From positions 1 to 64,000 of the forward strand of contig JAJPWX010000009.1 of assembly GCA_021205755.1 (NCBI GenBank): DNA of 64,000 bases, written 5' to 3'. This DNA is from Lachnospiraceae bacterium. GTDB lineage: Bacteria > Bacillota > Clostridia > Lachnospirales > Lachnospiraceae. The notes below the pieces were generated by a model. It did no database searches. It was not told where the DNA came from and saw nothing but the letters and a program-made list of their open reading frames with translations. Shown in pieces: positions 1 through 7,388 of this stretch. Position 1 is the stretch's first letter, and each line of letters begins with the position of its first letter. A program made the translations under genes and the position numbers.

Positions 1-166
1 TTATAATTAAAGAGTTAGCAATTTCTAACCGTCGTTCGTTATATCACACCATTTTGCTTTCGTCAATGCATTTTTCATAAAAAAGCAGAAAAATTATTCA
101 GCAAAGATTTTATCTCATGAAAAGATAAAGGACTGCCTTCCAACAGCCCCATGTCGCAATGAAACT

Positions 167-541
167 TTAATTGTAAATCAGTTCTGATAATACGACCTCT
201 TCCGCAGCATTACGGATGTTATTCATCGCACCGACCCAGCCCACCTGGTCACGGACTTTCAGTGTCTCGTTGATGTGTTTTCGCTCAGCCATTTGTCTAA
301 TCAGCAATTCCATTCTGTCATTCGCAGCGTCATCAATCTCATTCAGATGTGCTGTCAATTTTCCGGTCAGCAACAGTGACGAGTACAGACCTCTCCGATG
401 TTCCTTCAGGAATGTCTTCCGCATCCTGCCATACTTGCCGTAGTGCGGTTCTTGACCTTCCGAAAGAACCAGATCAGGATAATACATCCCATCTTCGCCC
501 AATGTGTAAGTGCCGCCCATCCGTTCATACAAACTCTGCAT
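167..541 (-). CDS. tnpV: TnpV family transposon-encoded protein (remnant)
   Basis: A 124-residue protein that I recognise as the TnpV family carried by Tn4451-type mobilizable transposons. It starts MQSLYERMGGTYT, has a central GKYGRMRKTFLKEHRRGLY segment and ends NIRNAAEEVVLSELIYN. Its role in transposition is not settled. The start is supported by an AAGGAGG site 7 bases upstream. No large serine recombinase (TnpX) or other transposon gene lies beside it within the window, so it looks like an orphan or the edge of an element lying to the left. It begins 21 bases after the rlmD stop on the same strand. Family call fairly secure; activity unknown. Confidence 0.8.
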   Translation of the reverse strand: MQSLYERMGGTYTLGEDGMYYPDLVLSEGQEPHYGKYGRMRKTFLKEHRRGLYSSLLLTGKLTAHLNEIDDAANDRMELLIRQMAERKHINETLKVRDQVGWVGAMNNIRNAAEEVVLSELIYN

Positions 542-562
542 TTTTCGTCCTCCTTCATCTTG

Positions 563-2344
563 TTATTCTTTGATCATCGCAAAATGCTTCAGGGCAGCCC
601 GGATTGCTTCCTCCTTTTCCGGCGGACACTGCGGTACTCTGGCGTTATCGGTCTTCGCATGATTATAACTCGGACCGACTTCAAGGCCGCACTTCCGCTT
701 TATCTGAGAAATATATAAACTTGAAACCTTTATGCCAAATTCTTTCAGCACATAATCCTTGATTTCTTCATAAGTCGCTTTCAGTTCGGCTGAGGTGGCA
801 TCTAACTCATCCAGATACAGATCGACTTCGATATAATCATCGGGCTTGCGTTGGGACAAAGCAACAACCGTCTCGACGTTCGCCGTCTGCGGAAACATAT
901 CTACGCAGCTGATCCGCTCCGCCTGATACCCGTTCGCCTGCAGCACTTCCAGATCCCGCGCCAGACTGGTCGGTTTGCAGGAAATATAAAGGATACGCGG
1001 TGCACCGTATGCGATGATTTTCTGCAGCGCTTTCGGATGGATGCCGTCACGCGGCGGATCCAGGACAATAAAATCCGGTTGCTCAGAGATCTCATCGAGA
1101 ACTTTCAGGACGTCGCCTGCAATGAAGGTGCAATTATCAAGGCCATTCATCCTGGCGTTTTCACGTGCAGCTTCTACAGCCTCTTCTACGATTTCTACAC
1201 CAATCACTTTGTCTGCGACCGGGGAGAGGATTTGAGCGATTGTGCCGGTTCCGCTGTAAAGGTCAAAGATCACACGGGGTGTTTCGCACAGATCATGCTT
1301 ATTTTCTGTATCCGGTGCATTTTTTGAAGCTGAATCACACTTCGGGAGCTCTGTCACATATTCCCGCGCCACACTATATAAAACCTCGGCTCCCAGGGAG
1401 TTTGTCTGGAAGAAGGAAAACGGTGTGATTTTAAAGCGCAGGCCAAGAAGTGTTTCATAAAAATAGTCCTGGCCATATAAAACCGTTGTCTCATCGCTCT
1501 GCACAATATCTGCTACGGAATTGTTTCGCATATGAAGAATCCCTACGATATGCCCATCCAGGCGCTGTTCCAGAGAAAGAAGGCATGCTGTATATTCCTG
1601 CAGAATTCCCGAAAAATTTTTCTCTAAATTTTGCTCTTTCATTCCAGCTGTTACCAGGCAGACCAGGATTTCGCCCGTCTTTTCCGCCCGACGGAGCAAA
1701 AGATGGCGCAGGACGCCTTCGTGCGTCATTTTGTGATAATGCGGAATCTGCTGTTCCTGAAAAAAAGAAAGGGTTTCGCTTAAGATTGCTGTCATGTCCG
1801 GATGTACCAGGCGGCAGTCGGCCGCAGTCAGCACGTCGTAGTGGCTGCCCCGCTTGTGAAGGCCAAGCGTGAGCGGCCCATCCTTATACTCGTCACCAAA
1901 AGAAAATTCCATTTTGTTGCGGTAAGCAAATTCCTGCGGGCTGCGATGAATCCCCTCAAAGATCGAATCAATCATGGATTCCGCTTTCTCTGCATGTCTC
2001 TGTTCATCTGTCTCTGCCTGACGCAGCACCGGCGCAAGCAGGCGCTTCACCTGCTCCGCTTTTAATTCCAGCTGATTTTCGTAAGACAAGCTCTGCCAGG
2101 TACAGCCGCCGCAGTCCGGAAAAAGAGGACAGGCAGGCTCCTGATCTTCCAAGCTGGACGGATGCAGTACTTCCAGAAGACGGCCTTCCGCACGTCCGCT
2201 CCGTTTTTTTGAGATCACAAACTGAATATTCTGGCCGGGAAGCGTGTTTTTTACTGTAACAGTGCCTTCTTCTGTCCGCACGATGCCTTTGTTTGGAAAG
2301 TCAACGCGTTCTACCACGCCTTCCAGAATCTGTCCTTTTTTCAT
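563..2344 (-). CDS. rlmD: 23S rRNA (uracil-1939-C5)-methyltransferase, RlmD/RumA type, with C-terminal extension
   Basis: SAM-dependent methylation of uracil in 23S rRNA. Visible are an N-terminal TRAM domain (about residues 1-60), iron-sulfur cysteines C72, C78 and C81 in CPLFPDCGGC plus one in TAADCRLVH, the SAM loop FDLYSGTGT, and the catalytic C456 in LYISCKPTSL. I chose the ATG at 2344 because an upstream in-frame GTG would put the AAGGAG ribosome site inside the coding region. The last 95 or so residues (from about IEVDLYLDELDATSAEL) go beyond the usual enzyme and form a separate conserved helical module that I recall on other clostridial RlmD proteins. A short polar insert precedes the SAM loop. 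Family certain; the exact target base is inferred from family. Confidence 0.9.
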   Translation of the reverse strand: MKKGQILEGVVERVDFPNKGIVRTEEGTVTVKNTLPGQNIQFVISKKRSGRAEGRLLEVLHPSSLEDQEPACPLFPDCGGCTWQSLSYENQLELKAEQVKRLLAPVLRQAETDEQRHAEKAESMIDSIFEGIHRSPQEFAYRNKMEFSFGDEYKDGPLTLGLHKRGSHYDVLTAADCRLVHPDMTAILSETLSFFQEQQIPHYHKMTHEGVLRHLLLRRAEKTGEILVCLVTAGMKEQNLEKNFSGILQEYTACLLSLEQRLDGHIVGILHMRNNSVADIVQSDETTVLYGQDYFYETLLGLRFKITPFSFFQTNSLGAEVLYSVAREYVTELPKCDSASKNAPDTENKHDLCETPRVIFDLYSGTGTIAQILSPVADKVIGVEIVEEAVEAARENARMNGLDNCTFIAGDVLKVLDEISEQPDFIVLDPPRDGIHPKALQKIIAYGAPRILYISCKPTSLARDLEVLQANGYQAERISCVDMFPQTANVETVVALSQRKPDDYIEVDLYLDELDATSAELKATYEEIKDYVLKEFGIKVSSLYISQIKRKCGLEVGPSYNHAKTDNARVPQCPPEKEEAIRAALKHFAMIKE

Positions 2345-2538
2345 GTGCCAATTCTCCTTACACTTCACTTTTTATTACGGTTCCTACGGCTCCGTATTTT
2401 CGCCATTTTCGTTTTTATAGCATGCATCCGCCTGCAGCCCATAGAACCAATCAGGCAGATGCGCTATGCACCTGCCCGATGACTTTCATTTGCTGAAATT
2501 GTCGTAGTCCTTCAGGACTTTCAAAGCTGTAAAGCTTT

Positions 2539-2859
2539 TTACGCCTCTGCCGCTTCCGCCTCTTCTTCCGATGCTTCTTCCGGCTCTTCTTTTTCGCTAT
2601 CCTCGGATTCTTCTGCTTCCTCTTTCTCATCTTTTGCTTCCGGGAAGTCGTCATCCTCGAAGAAATCATCGAAATCATCGTCAAAATCATCTTCGAAATC
2701 TTCCAGATAATCCGGTGTGAAGTAGCGATAAACCGCGTAAGCAATCGCTGCCACAGCCGCTACAGCGCCAATAATGGCAAATACCCATAATGCCGTATTC
2801 TTTTTCTTTTCCTCGTCATGCTTTTTCAATGCTGCTACCAAGTCGTCTACCTTTGTCAT
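2539..2859 (-). CDS. small single-pass membrane protein with acidic tail
   Basis: Not assigned to a named family. It has 106 residues: a charged N-terminal helix (MTKVDDLVAALKKHDEEKKK), one hydrophobic segment (about 23-46), a YFTPDYLEDF linker, then a tail made almost only of Asp, Glu, Phe, Ala and Ser (about 50-106). The Asp/Phe repeats (FEDDFDDDFDDFFEDDD) come from short DNA repeats. The start ATG has a purine-rich AAAGGACG site upstream. The likely topology is one anchor with a strongly negative soluble tail, which could bind cations or a basic partner; that is inference. It stands alone between pcrA and rlmD. Confidence 0.6.
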   Translation of the reverse strand: MTKVDDLVAALKKHDEEKKKNTALWVFAIIGAVAAVAAIAYAVYRYFTPDYLEDFEDDFDDDFDDFFEDDDFPEAKDEKEEAEESEDSEKEEPEEASEEEAEAAEA

Positions 2860-3085
2860 ACGTCACACGTCCTTTCTTGTTCTTTTCATCGGTCTGAGGA
2901 TGGTTTCCCAATATTTTCCATATCCGGAATGTACACGAGACCGTGAATGATCTTTGCTTCGCTTAGTATATCACAGGCAGCTGAATTTTACTATAAAAAT
3001 TTTCAGATTCTGCCGCTTTCTTCTCATCCCGGTCACTACATGATCAAATTTGCATTTTTAACCACTACCGATGGAAGCAGTCATC

Positions 3086-5542
3086 TCATCCCTCTGCTTT
3101 TGTAAGCTTTGCAAAGGCGGCAAACATCTTTTTTGTTCCTACGCGGTCAAAATCTACCGTAACCTCATAATCACGTCCTCCTTCCGTGATTCCGGTGACA
3201 GTTCCCACACCAAATTTAATGTGCTTTACCCGATCACCCACCGTATAGTCCAGGCCGTCGGATTTTTTTACTTCAAACTGTTGTGGCACAAATGCACGGT
3301 TTTGGAACGCTTCCTTTGCCTGCCGATATGCATTCTGGTTCAGATTTCGGGCTTGCTGGGAACGGCTAGCCCCGCTCTGATCTGCTCTGGACTCTCCAGA
3401 AGCCGCATGGCGGCTTTCACCGAACGTGTTGCCGGACAGGCGGAGGCTGCTGCCATACGATGATTCCGGTTCGTTTTCCGAAGTTCCTCCAGATGATGGG
3501 CGAGCTGATTCCCGAACAGAGCGGGTGCCGGTCTGCAGCAGTTCTTGTGGTATATCTTCGATAAAGCGTGAAACACGATTAAAACGCACTTCGCCCCGCA
3601 CCATTCGCTGCCTGGCCGCGGTCAGGTAGAGCTCCTTCTGCGCCCGGGTGATACCAACGTAGCAAAGACAGCGTTCCTCCTCCAGATCTGCCGGATCTTC
3701 GGAAGAAGTGCTCATGTAGCTTGGGAAAAGCCCTTCTTCCATGCCGACAAGAAAAACGGTAGGGAATTCAAGTCCTTTTGCACTGTGCAAGGTCATCATC
3801 AGCACCTGGTCATTTTCCCCCGACACATCATCAATGTCTGCTACAAGCGCAACCTCCTCCAGAAATCCGGACAGAGACGGCTCCGCCGCGCTCTGGTCAT
3901 AAGCGGCTGCCTTATTTAAAAGCTCATCTATGTTTTCCTCGCGTTCTTTTGCCTCCTCGCCGCCTTCCGTCTCCAACTCCTTCCGGTAACCGGTGACCTC
4001 CAGGACATCCTCAATCATTTCACGGACAGAATAAAATTCCTCCTTGCTGCGAAATGTCTGAATCATCTGCACAAACGCTTCCAGCTTCCCCGCGCCTCTG
4101 CCAATTCCCGGAATGGAGGAAGCTTCGCTAAGCGCCCGGTAAAAACTGATCTCTTCTGCAAGCGCATAATCCTGCACCCGCGCAATCGAAGTAGCCCCGA
4201 TTCCCCGGCGCGGCACATTGATAATACGGCGCACAGCCAGATCATCTTCCGCATTATCAATCGTTTTCAGATAAGCAAGGACATCCTTTATCTCTTTCCT
4301 TGCGTAGAAATTAATCGCACCCACAATTTTATAAGAAATATTTTCAAGCAGGAACTTTTCCTCAAACATGCGTGACTGCGCATTTGTCCGGTAAAGTATC
4401 GCAAAATCTTTGTAAGAGGCTTTTCCCTGACAGACAAAGGTACTGATCCGATCCGCGACATACTCTGCCTCCTGAAACCCGTTCATAAACTGGCGAAAGT
4501 GAATCTGAGACCCCTCCCCATTTGAAGTCCAGAGAGTTTTCTCCTTGCGGCCGACATTCTGTTTGATCACCTCATTGGCCGCATTCAGAATGTTCTGAGT
4601 CGAGCGGTAATTCTGTTCCAGACGGATCACCTTCGCATCTGGGAAGAATTCCTCAAAATTCAGAATATTTCCAATATTTGCGCCTCGGAAACGGTAAATC
4701 GACTGGTCGTCGTCTCCCACGACACAAAGATTCCTGTATTTGGAAGCCAGCTGGCTGACCAGCTTAAACTGCGCTGTGTTCGTATCCTGATATTCATCCA
4801 CCATGATAAAGCGAAAACGTTCCTGATAGGAGTCCAGAACTTCCGGACACTCCGAAAACAGCTCCACCGTCTTGCAGATCAGATCATCAAAATCCAGCGC
4901 ATTGCTTGCGTGCAGCTGTTTTTGATATTCCTTGTAGACACGAGAAACCATTTTCATTTTTAAATCGTCCTGTCCAAACGCCCGCGCCTCATACTCATCC
5001 GGATTGATCAATTCGTCCTTTGCCGATGAGATCATCCCCATAAAATAGCGTTCTTTAAACGTTTTTGTGTCAATATTCAGACGCTTGCAGACATCGCGTA
5101 CCACTGCTTTCTGGTCATCACTGTCGTATATCGTAAAATGCCTGTCATAACCAATGCGGTCTATGTAACGACGCAGGATACGCACACAAGTACTGTGGAA
5201 AGTCGATACCCAGACCGAACCTGAAAAACCAGATCCCGTTCTGCCTGCGGCACCTTTATCCCCTTCCAAAGCAGGAGAAGAAGGATTCTGTACGCCCGGA
5301 TTCAGTTCCGGACGGTTCAGGATATGTTCCACCCTCTCCCGCATCTCACCCGCGGCTTTGTTTGTAAACGTAATCGCCAGAATATTCCAGGGATTCACGC
5401 CCATCTCTTCAATCAGCCACGCAACGCGGTGTGTCAATACCCTGGTTTTCCCAGATCCCGCTCCAGCCAGAATCAGCAATGGCCCTTCGTAATAGCGAAC
5501 TGCCTCCTGCTGCTGGGGATTCAGTGAATCGTAAATGCTCAT
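3086..5542 (-). CDS. pcrA: ATP-dependent 3'-5' DNA helicase PcrA/UvrD
   Basis: Superfamily 1A helicase for nucleotide excision repair, removal of RecA filaments and transcription-replication conflicts. Walker A is AGAGSGKT (residues 26-33). Other motifs are the Q-motif LNPQQQEAV, VDEYQDTN (Walker B), GDDDQSIYRFRGA (motif III), QNYRST (IV), TLHSAKGLEFP (V) and CYVGITRAQ (VI). The C-terminal end has the usual RVKHIKFGVGTV module that binds RNA polymerase in relatives. At 818 residues it is longer than the usual 720-750: a roughly 30-residue low-complexity insert lies before the WVSTFHS motif, and a Ser/Gly-rich stretch precedes the C-terminal module. No ligA or pcrB is linked. Confidence 0.96.
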   Translation of the reverse strand: MSIYDSLNPQQQEAVRYYEGPLLILAGAGSGKTRVLTHRVAWLIEEMGVNPWNILAITFTNKAAGEMRERVEHILNRPELNPGVQNPSSPALEGDKGAAGRTGSGFSGSVWVSTFHSTCVRILRRYIDRIGYDRHFTIYDSDDQKAVVRDVCKRLNIDTKTFKERYFMGMISSAKDELINPDEYEARAFGQDDLKMKMVSRVYKEYQKQLHASNALDFDDLICKTVELFSECPEVLDSYQERFRFIMVDEYQDTNTAQFKLVSQLASKYRNLCVVGDDDQSIYRFRGANIGNILNFEEFFPDAKVIRLEQNYRSTQNILNAANEVIKQNVGRKEKTLWTSNGEGSQIHFRQFMNGFQEAEYVADRISTFVCQGKASYKDFAILYRTNAQSRMFEEKFLLENISYKIVGAINFYARKEIKDVLAYLKTIDNAEDDLAVRRIINVPRRGIGATSIARVQDYALAEEISFYRALSEASSIPGIGRGAGKLEAFVQMIQTFRSKEEFYSVREMIEDVLEVTGYRKELETEGGEEAKEREENIDELLNKAAAYDQSAAEPSLSGFLEEVALVADIDDVSGENDQVLMMTLHSAKGLEFPTVFLVGMEEGLFPSYMSTSSEDPADLEEERCLCYVGITRAQKELYLTAARQRMVRGEVRFNRVSRFIEDIPQELLQTGTRSVRESARPSSGGTSENEPESSYGSSLRLSGNTFGESRHAASGESRADQSGASRSQQARNLNQNAYRQAKEAFQNRAFVPQQFEVKKSDGLDYTVGDRVKHIKFGVGTVTGITEGGRDYEVTVDFDRVGTKKMFAAFAKLTKAEG

Positions 5543-5592
5543 TTCCTGTTTTCCTCTTTCTTTTTTATTTCCGCGTAGAACAGCATCCTTTT

Positions 5593-5823
5593 CTATTCTT
5601 CAAATCGGGCAACAACCGTATAGCCGCTCTCATCCGTCCGTACTTCAGTAACTACTCCATCCCGTGTTTTCAAACGCTCACGGTTCGTATAGTTCGCAGA
5701 CATTGCTACCGCCGGCTCAATTGTATAATACCAGCTAAGGGGTAGCACTCCCTCCGTCACATGAACCGCATCTCCTGGCTTCACCAGGCCTTCCCGTTCC
5801 ATCTTGAATTCCATCTCCCGCAT
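5593..5823 (-). CDS. small conserved-looking hypothetical protein
   Basis: A 76-residue soluble protein that I do not recognise. It has alternating hydrophobic and polar residues that suggest a small beta-rich fold ([18 protein letters not shown], then [21 protein letters not shown]), reminiscent of SH3 or KOW-like folds. A GAGGGGAAAG site precedes the ATG. It lies 50 bases upstream of pcrA on the same strand and may be cotranscribed with it. No function can be given. Confidence 0.55.
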   Translation of the reverse strand: MREMEFKMEREGLVKPGDAVHVTEGVLPLSWYYTIEPAVAMSANYTNRERLKTRDGVVTEVRTDESGYTVVARFEE

Positions 5824-5937
5824 ATTCTTTCCCCTCTCTGCGGATCTGTTTCCCTATAATACGTTTTCATACATACTTCGCTTCGAGTGCAAAATACCAT
5901 TCCGAATCCTTCCAGTTACAATTATTCAACATTTTCC

Positions 5938-5966
5938 TTGTAATCTGGTTCGCAAAACTATATAAT
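5938..5966 (+). promoter_or_regulatory. sigma-A type promoter for the DUF1836 gene
   Basis: TTGTAA (5938-5943), 17-base spacer, TATAAT (5961-5966), about 90 bases before the DUF1836 start codon. Perfect -10 and correct spacing. Confidence 0.7.
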
Positions 5967-6058
5967 ATGATACAAACATTTCAAAACGTAGAAATTTTTC
6001 CTGCCAACGCACTCCGGCAGGGTAATAAAGCATGCATCCTTAAAAGCGAGGTATCTAT

Positions 6059-6718
6059 ATGAATCAGACAAACACAAAACTTCTGGCCGATATTTTACGG
6101 AATATTGCCAATACGCCCCATATCCGTCCGAGCGAAGTGCCTGACATTGACCTGTATATGGATCAGGTCACGACCTTCATGGACGAGCATCTTAGCAGCA
6201 CGCGCCGCTCTCAGGATGACAAAATCCTGACGAAAACCATGATCAACAACTACACAAAGAAAAAGCTTCTGCCTCATCCAACGAAAAAAAGGTATTCGAA
6301 AGAGCATCTGCTTCTTTTGATTTTCATCTACTATTTAAAGGATTTTCTTCCGCTGACCGACATCCGGGCGATATTAACTCCGATCACAGAACGTTTTTTT
6401 GAGGCAGATGACTCTATTTCCATCGAAAACATCTACGCGGAAGCCTACGATCTGAGTAAAGAATGGGTGAATAATATTTGCCGCGATATTACGGAATCCT
6501 GGCACACTGCTTCCAATTCTTTTGAAGACTGCCCGGCCAAAGACCGCGAGACGCTTCAGATTTTCTCCTTTATCTGCATGCTAAGCTTTGATATTTACCT
6601 CAAAAAGCAGGTGATTGAGCAAATGATAGACGGTCTTGGAACAGGTGAACCCACCGACAGCGAGGAGTCTGCGGAATCCGACAAATCGGACAGCGCAGAA
6701 TCGACCCCCCATTCCTGA
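6059..6718 (+). CDS. DUF1836 domain protein
   Basis: A 219-residue protein recognised as DUF1836, a Firmicutes family of unknown function. The N-terminal half resembles a MerR-like helix-turn-helix region (KTMINNYTKKKLLPHPTKKRYSKEHLLLLIFIYYLK, about 70-105), so a DNA-binding role is plausible but unproven. The C-terminal end is an acidic Glu/Ser tail. It has its own good promoter upstream and an AGCGAGG site, and converges with yerC. No membrane segment. Confidence 0.75.
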   Translation: MNQTNTKLLADILRNIANTPHIRPSEVPDIDLYMDQVTTFMDEHLSSTRRSQDDKILTKTMINNYTKKKLLPHPTKKRYSKEHLLLLIFIYYLKDFLPLTDIRAILTPITERFFEADDSISIENIYAEAYDLSKEWVNNICRDITESWHTASNSFEDCPAKDRETLQIFSFICMLSFDIYLKKQVIEQMIDGLGTGEPTDSEESAESDKSDSAESTPHS

Positions 6719-6753
6719 GCACATCCATCCCTCACACCGCTGCCCGCTGCAGC

Positions 6754-7065
6754 TCATTCTCCCCCGGCGGGCAGTTTTCTCCCCTGAATCCTCGATAGCA
6801 CCAGTTCATAGCCGTCGCTTCCGTAATTCAGAGAACGGTTCACGCGGCTGATCGTCGCTGTGGAAGCTCCAGTCTTTTCCGCGATTTCCAGGTAAGTCTG
6901 GCTGTCCTTGAGCATACACGCCACTTCGAACCTCTGCGAAATGGACAGTAACTCGTTCACTGTGCAGACATCTTCAAAAAAACGGTAACATTCTTCCTTA
7001 TTGTTCAGGCAAAGCACTGCCTCAAAAAACTGATCGACTGCTTCCGTATGTATATTTTTACTCAT
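6754..7065 (-). CDS. yerC: YerC/YecD family TrpR-related DNA-binding protein
   Basis: A 103-residue helical protein with the TrpR-like fold: helix-turn-helix in TYLEIAEKTGASTATISRVNRSLNYG (about 60-85), preceded by SISQRFEVACML. The family (TIGR02531) is common in Firmicutes, and in Bacillus it sits near pcrA, which matches this neighbourhood loosely. A direct DNA target is not known. GGAGAGACGGA precedes the ATG. It is divergent from the cyclic-di-GMP protein across a 320-base spacer. Confidence 0.85.
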   Translation of the reverse strand: MSKNIHTEAVDQFFEAVLCLNNKEECYRFFEDVCTVNELLSISQRFEVACMLKDSQTYLEIAEKTGASTATISRVNRSLNYGSDGYELVLSRIQGRKLPAGGE

Positions 7066-7184
7066 TCCGTCTCTCCATTTCCGTCATCTGCGTCTATTTT
7101 TCCATGATCAACAATGAGTTTATCACGACACCGTAACGATGTAAAGGAATTTATTTTTTCGCATATTACAGAAATCGTACATAT

Positions 7185-7241
7185 CAGTCACACCTGCAGA
7201 AGCAAAAATAGCGCAATCTGATTAATATGTGACTTGTAACG
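7185..7241. repeat. diverged inverted-repeat element (copy of the 58.7 kb element)
   Basis: The left arm CAGTCACACCTGCAGA and right arm TGTGACTTGTAACG flank an AAAAATA-containing loop. The same order and near-identical arms occur at 58683-58744, where the 15-base arms are perfect. It lies in the 323-base gene-free spacer between yerC and the GGDEF/EAL gene. It could form a hairpin on either strand; its role is unknown. Confidence 0.55.
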
Positions 7242-7279
7242 AAATTACATGATTTGGCACACAAAAATCAAGTTTTTGA

Positions 7280-7308
7280 TTGACTATCCACACAAAAAAG
7301 TGTAGAAT
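7280..7308 (+). promoter_or_regulatory. promoter of the GGDEF/EAL gene
   Basis: TTGACT (7280-7285), 17-base spacer, TAGAAT (7303-7308). It leaves a 5' leader of about 75 bases that I do not recognise as a riboswitch. The rest of the 7066-7388 spacer holds only the inverted repeat at 7185-7241 and AT-rich sequence. Confidence 0.7.
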
Positions 7309-7388
7309 TATTGTATATTTTTTATATTTTTGCAAAAAGCATTGGACTTTTTTGTCTGATTCTATCATTTGAAGACGAGGTGACAATT

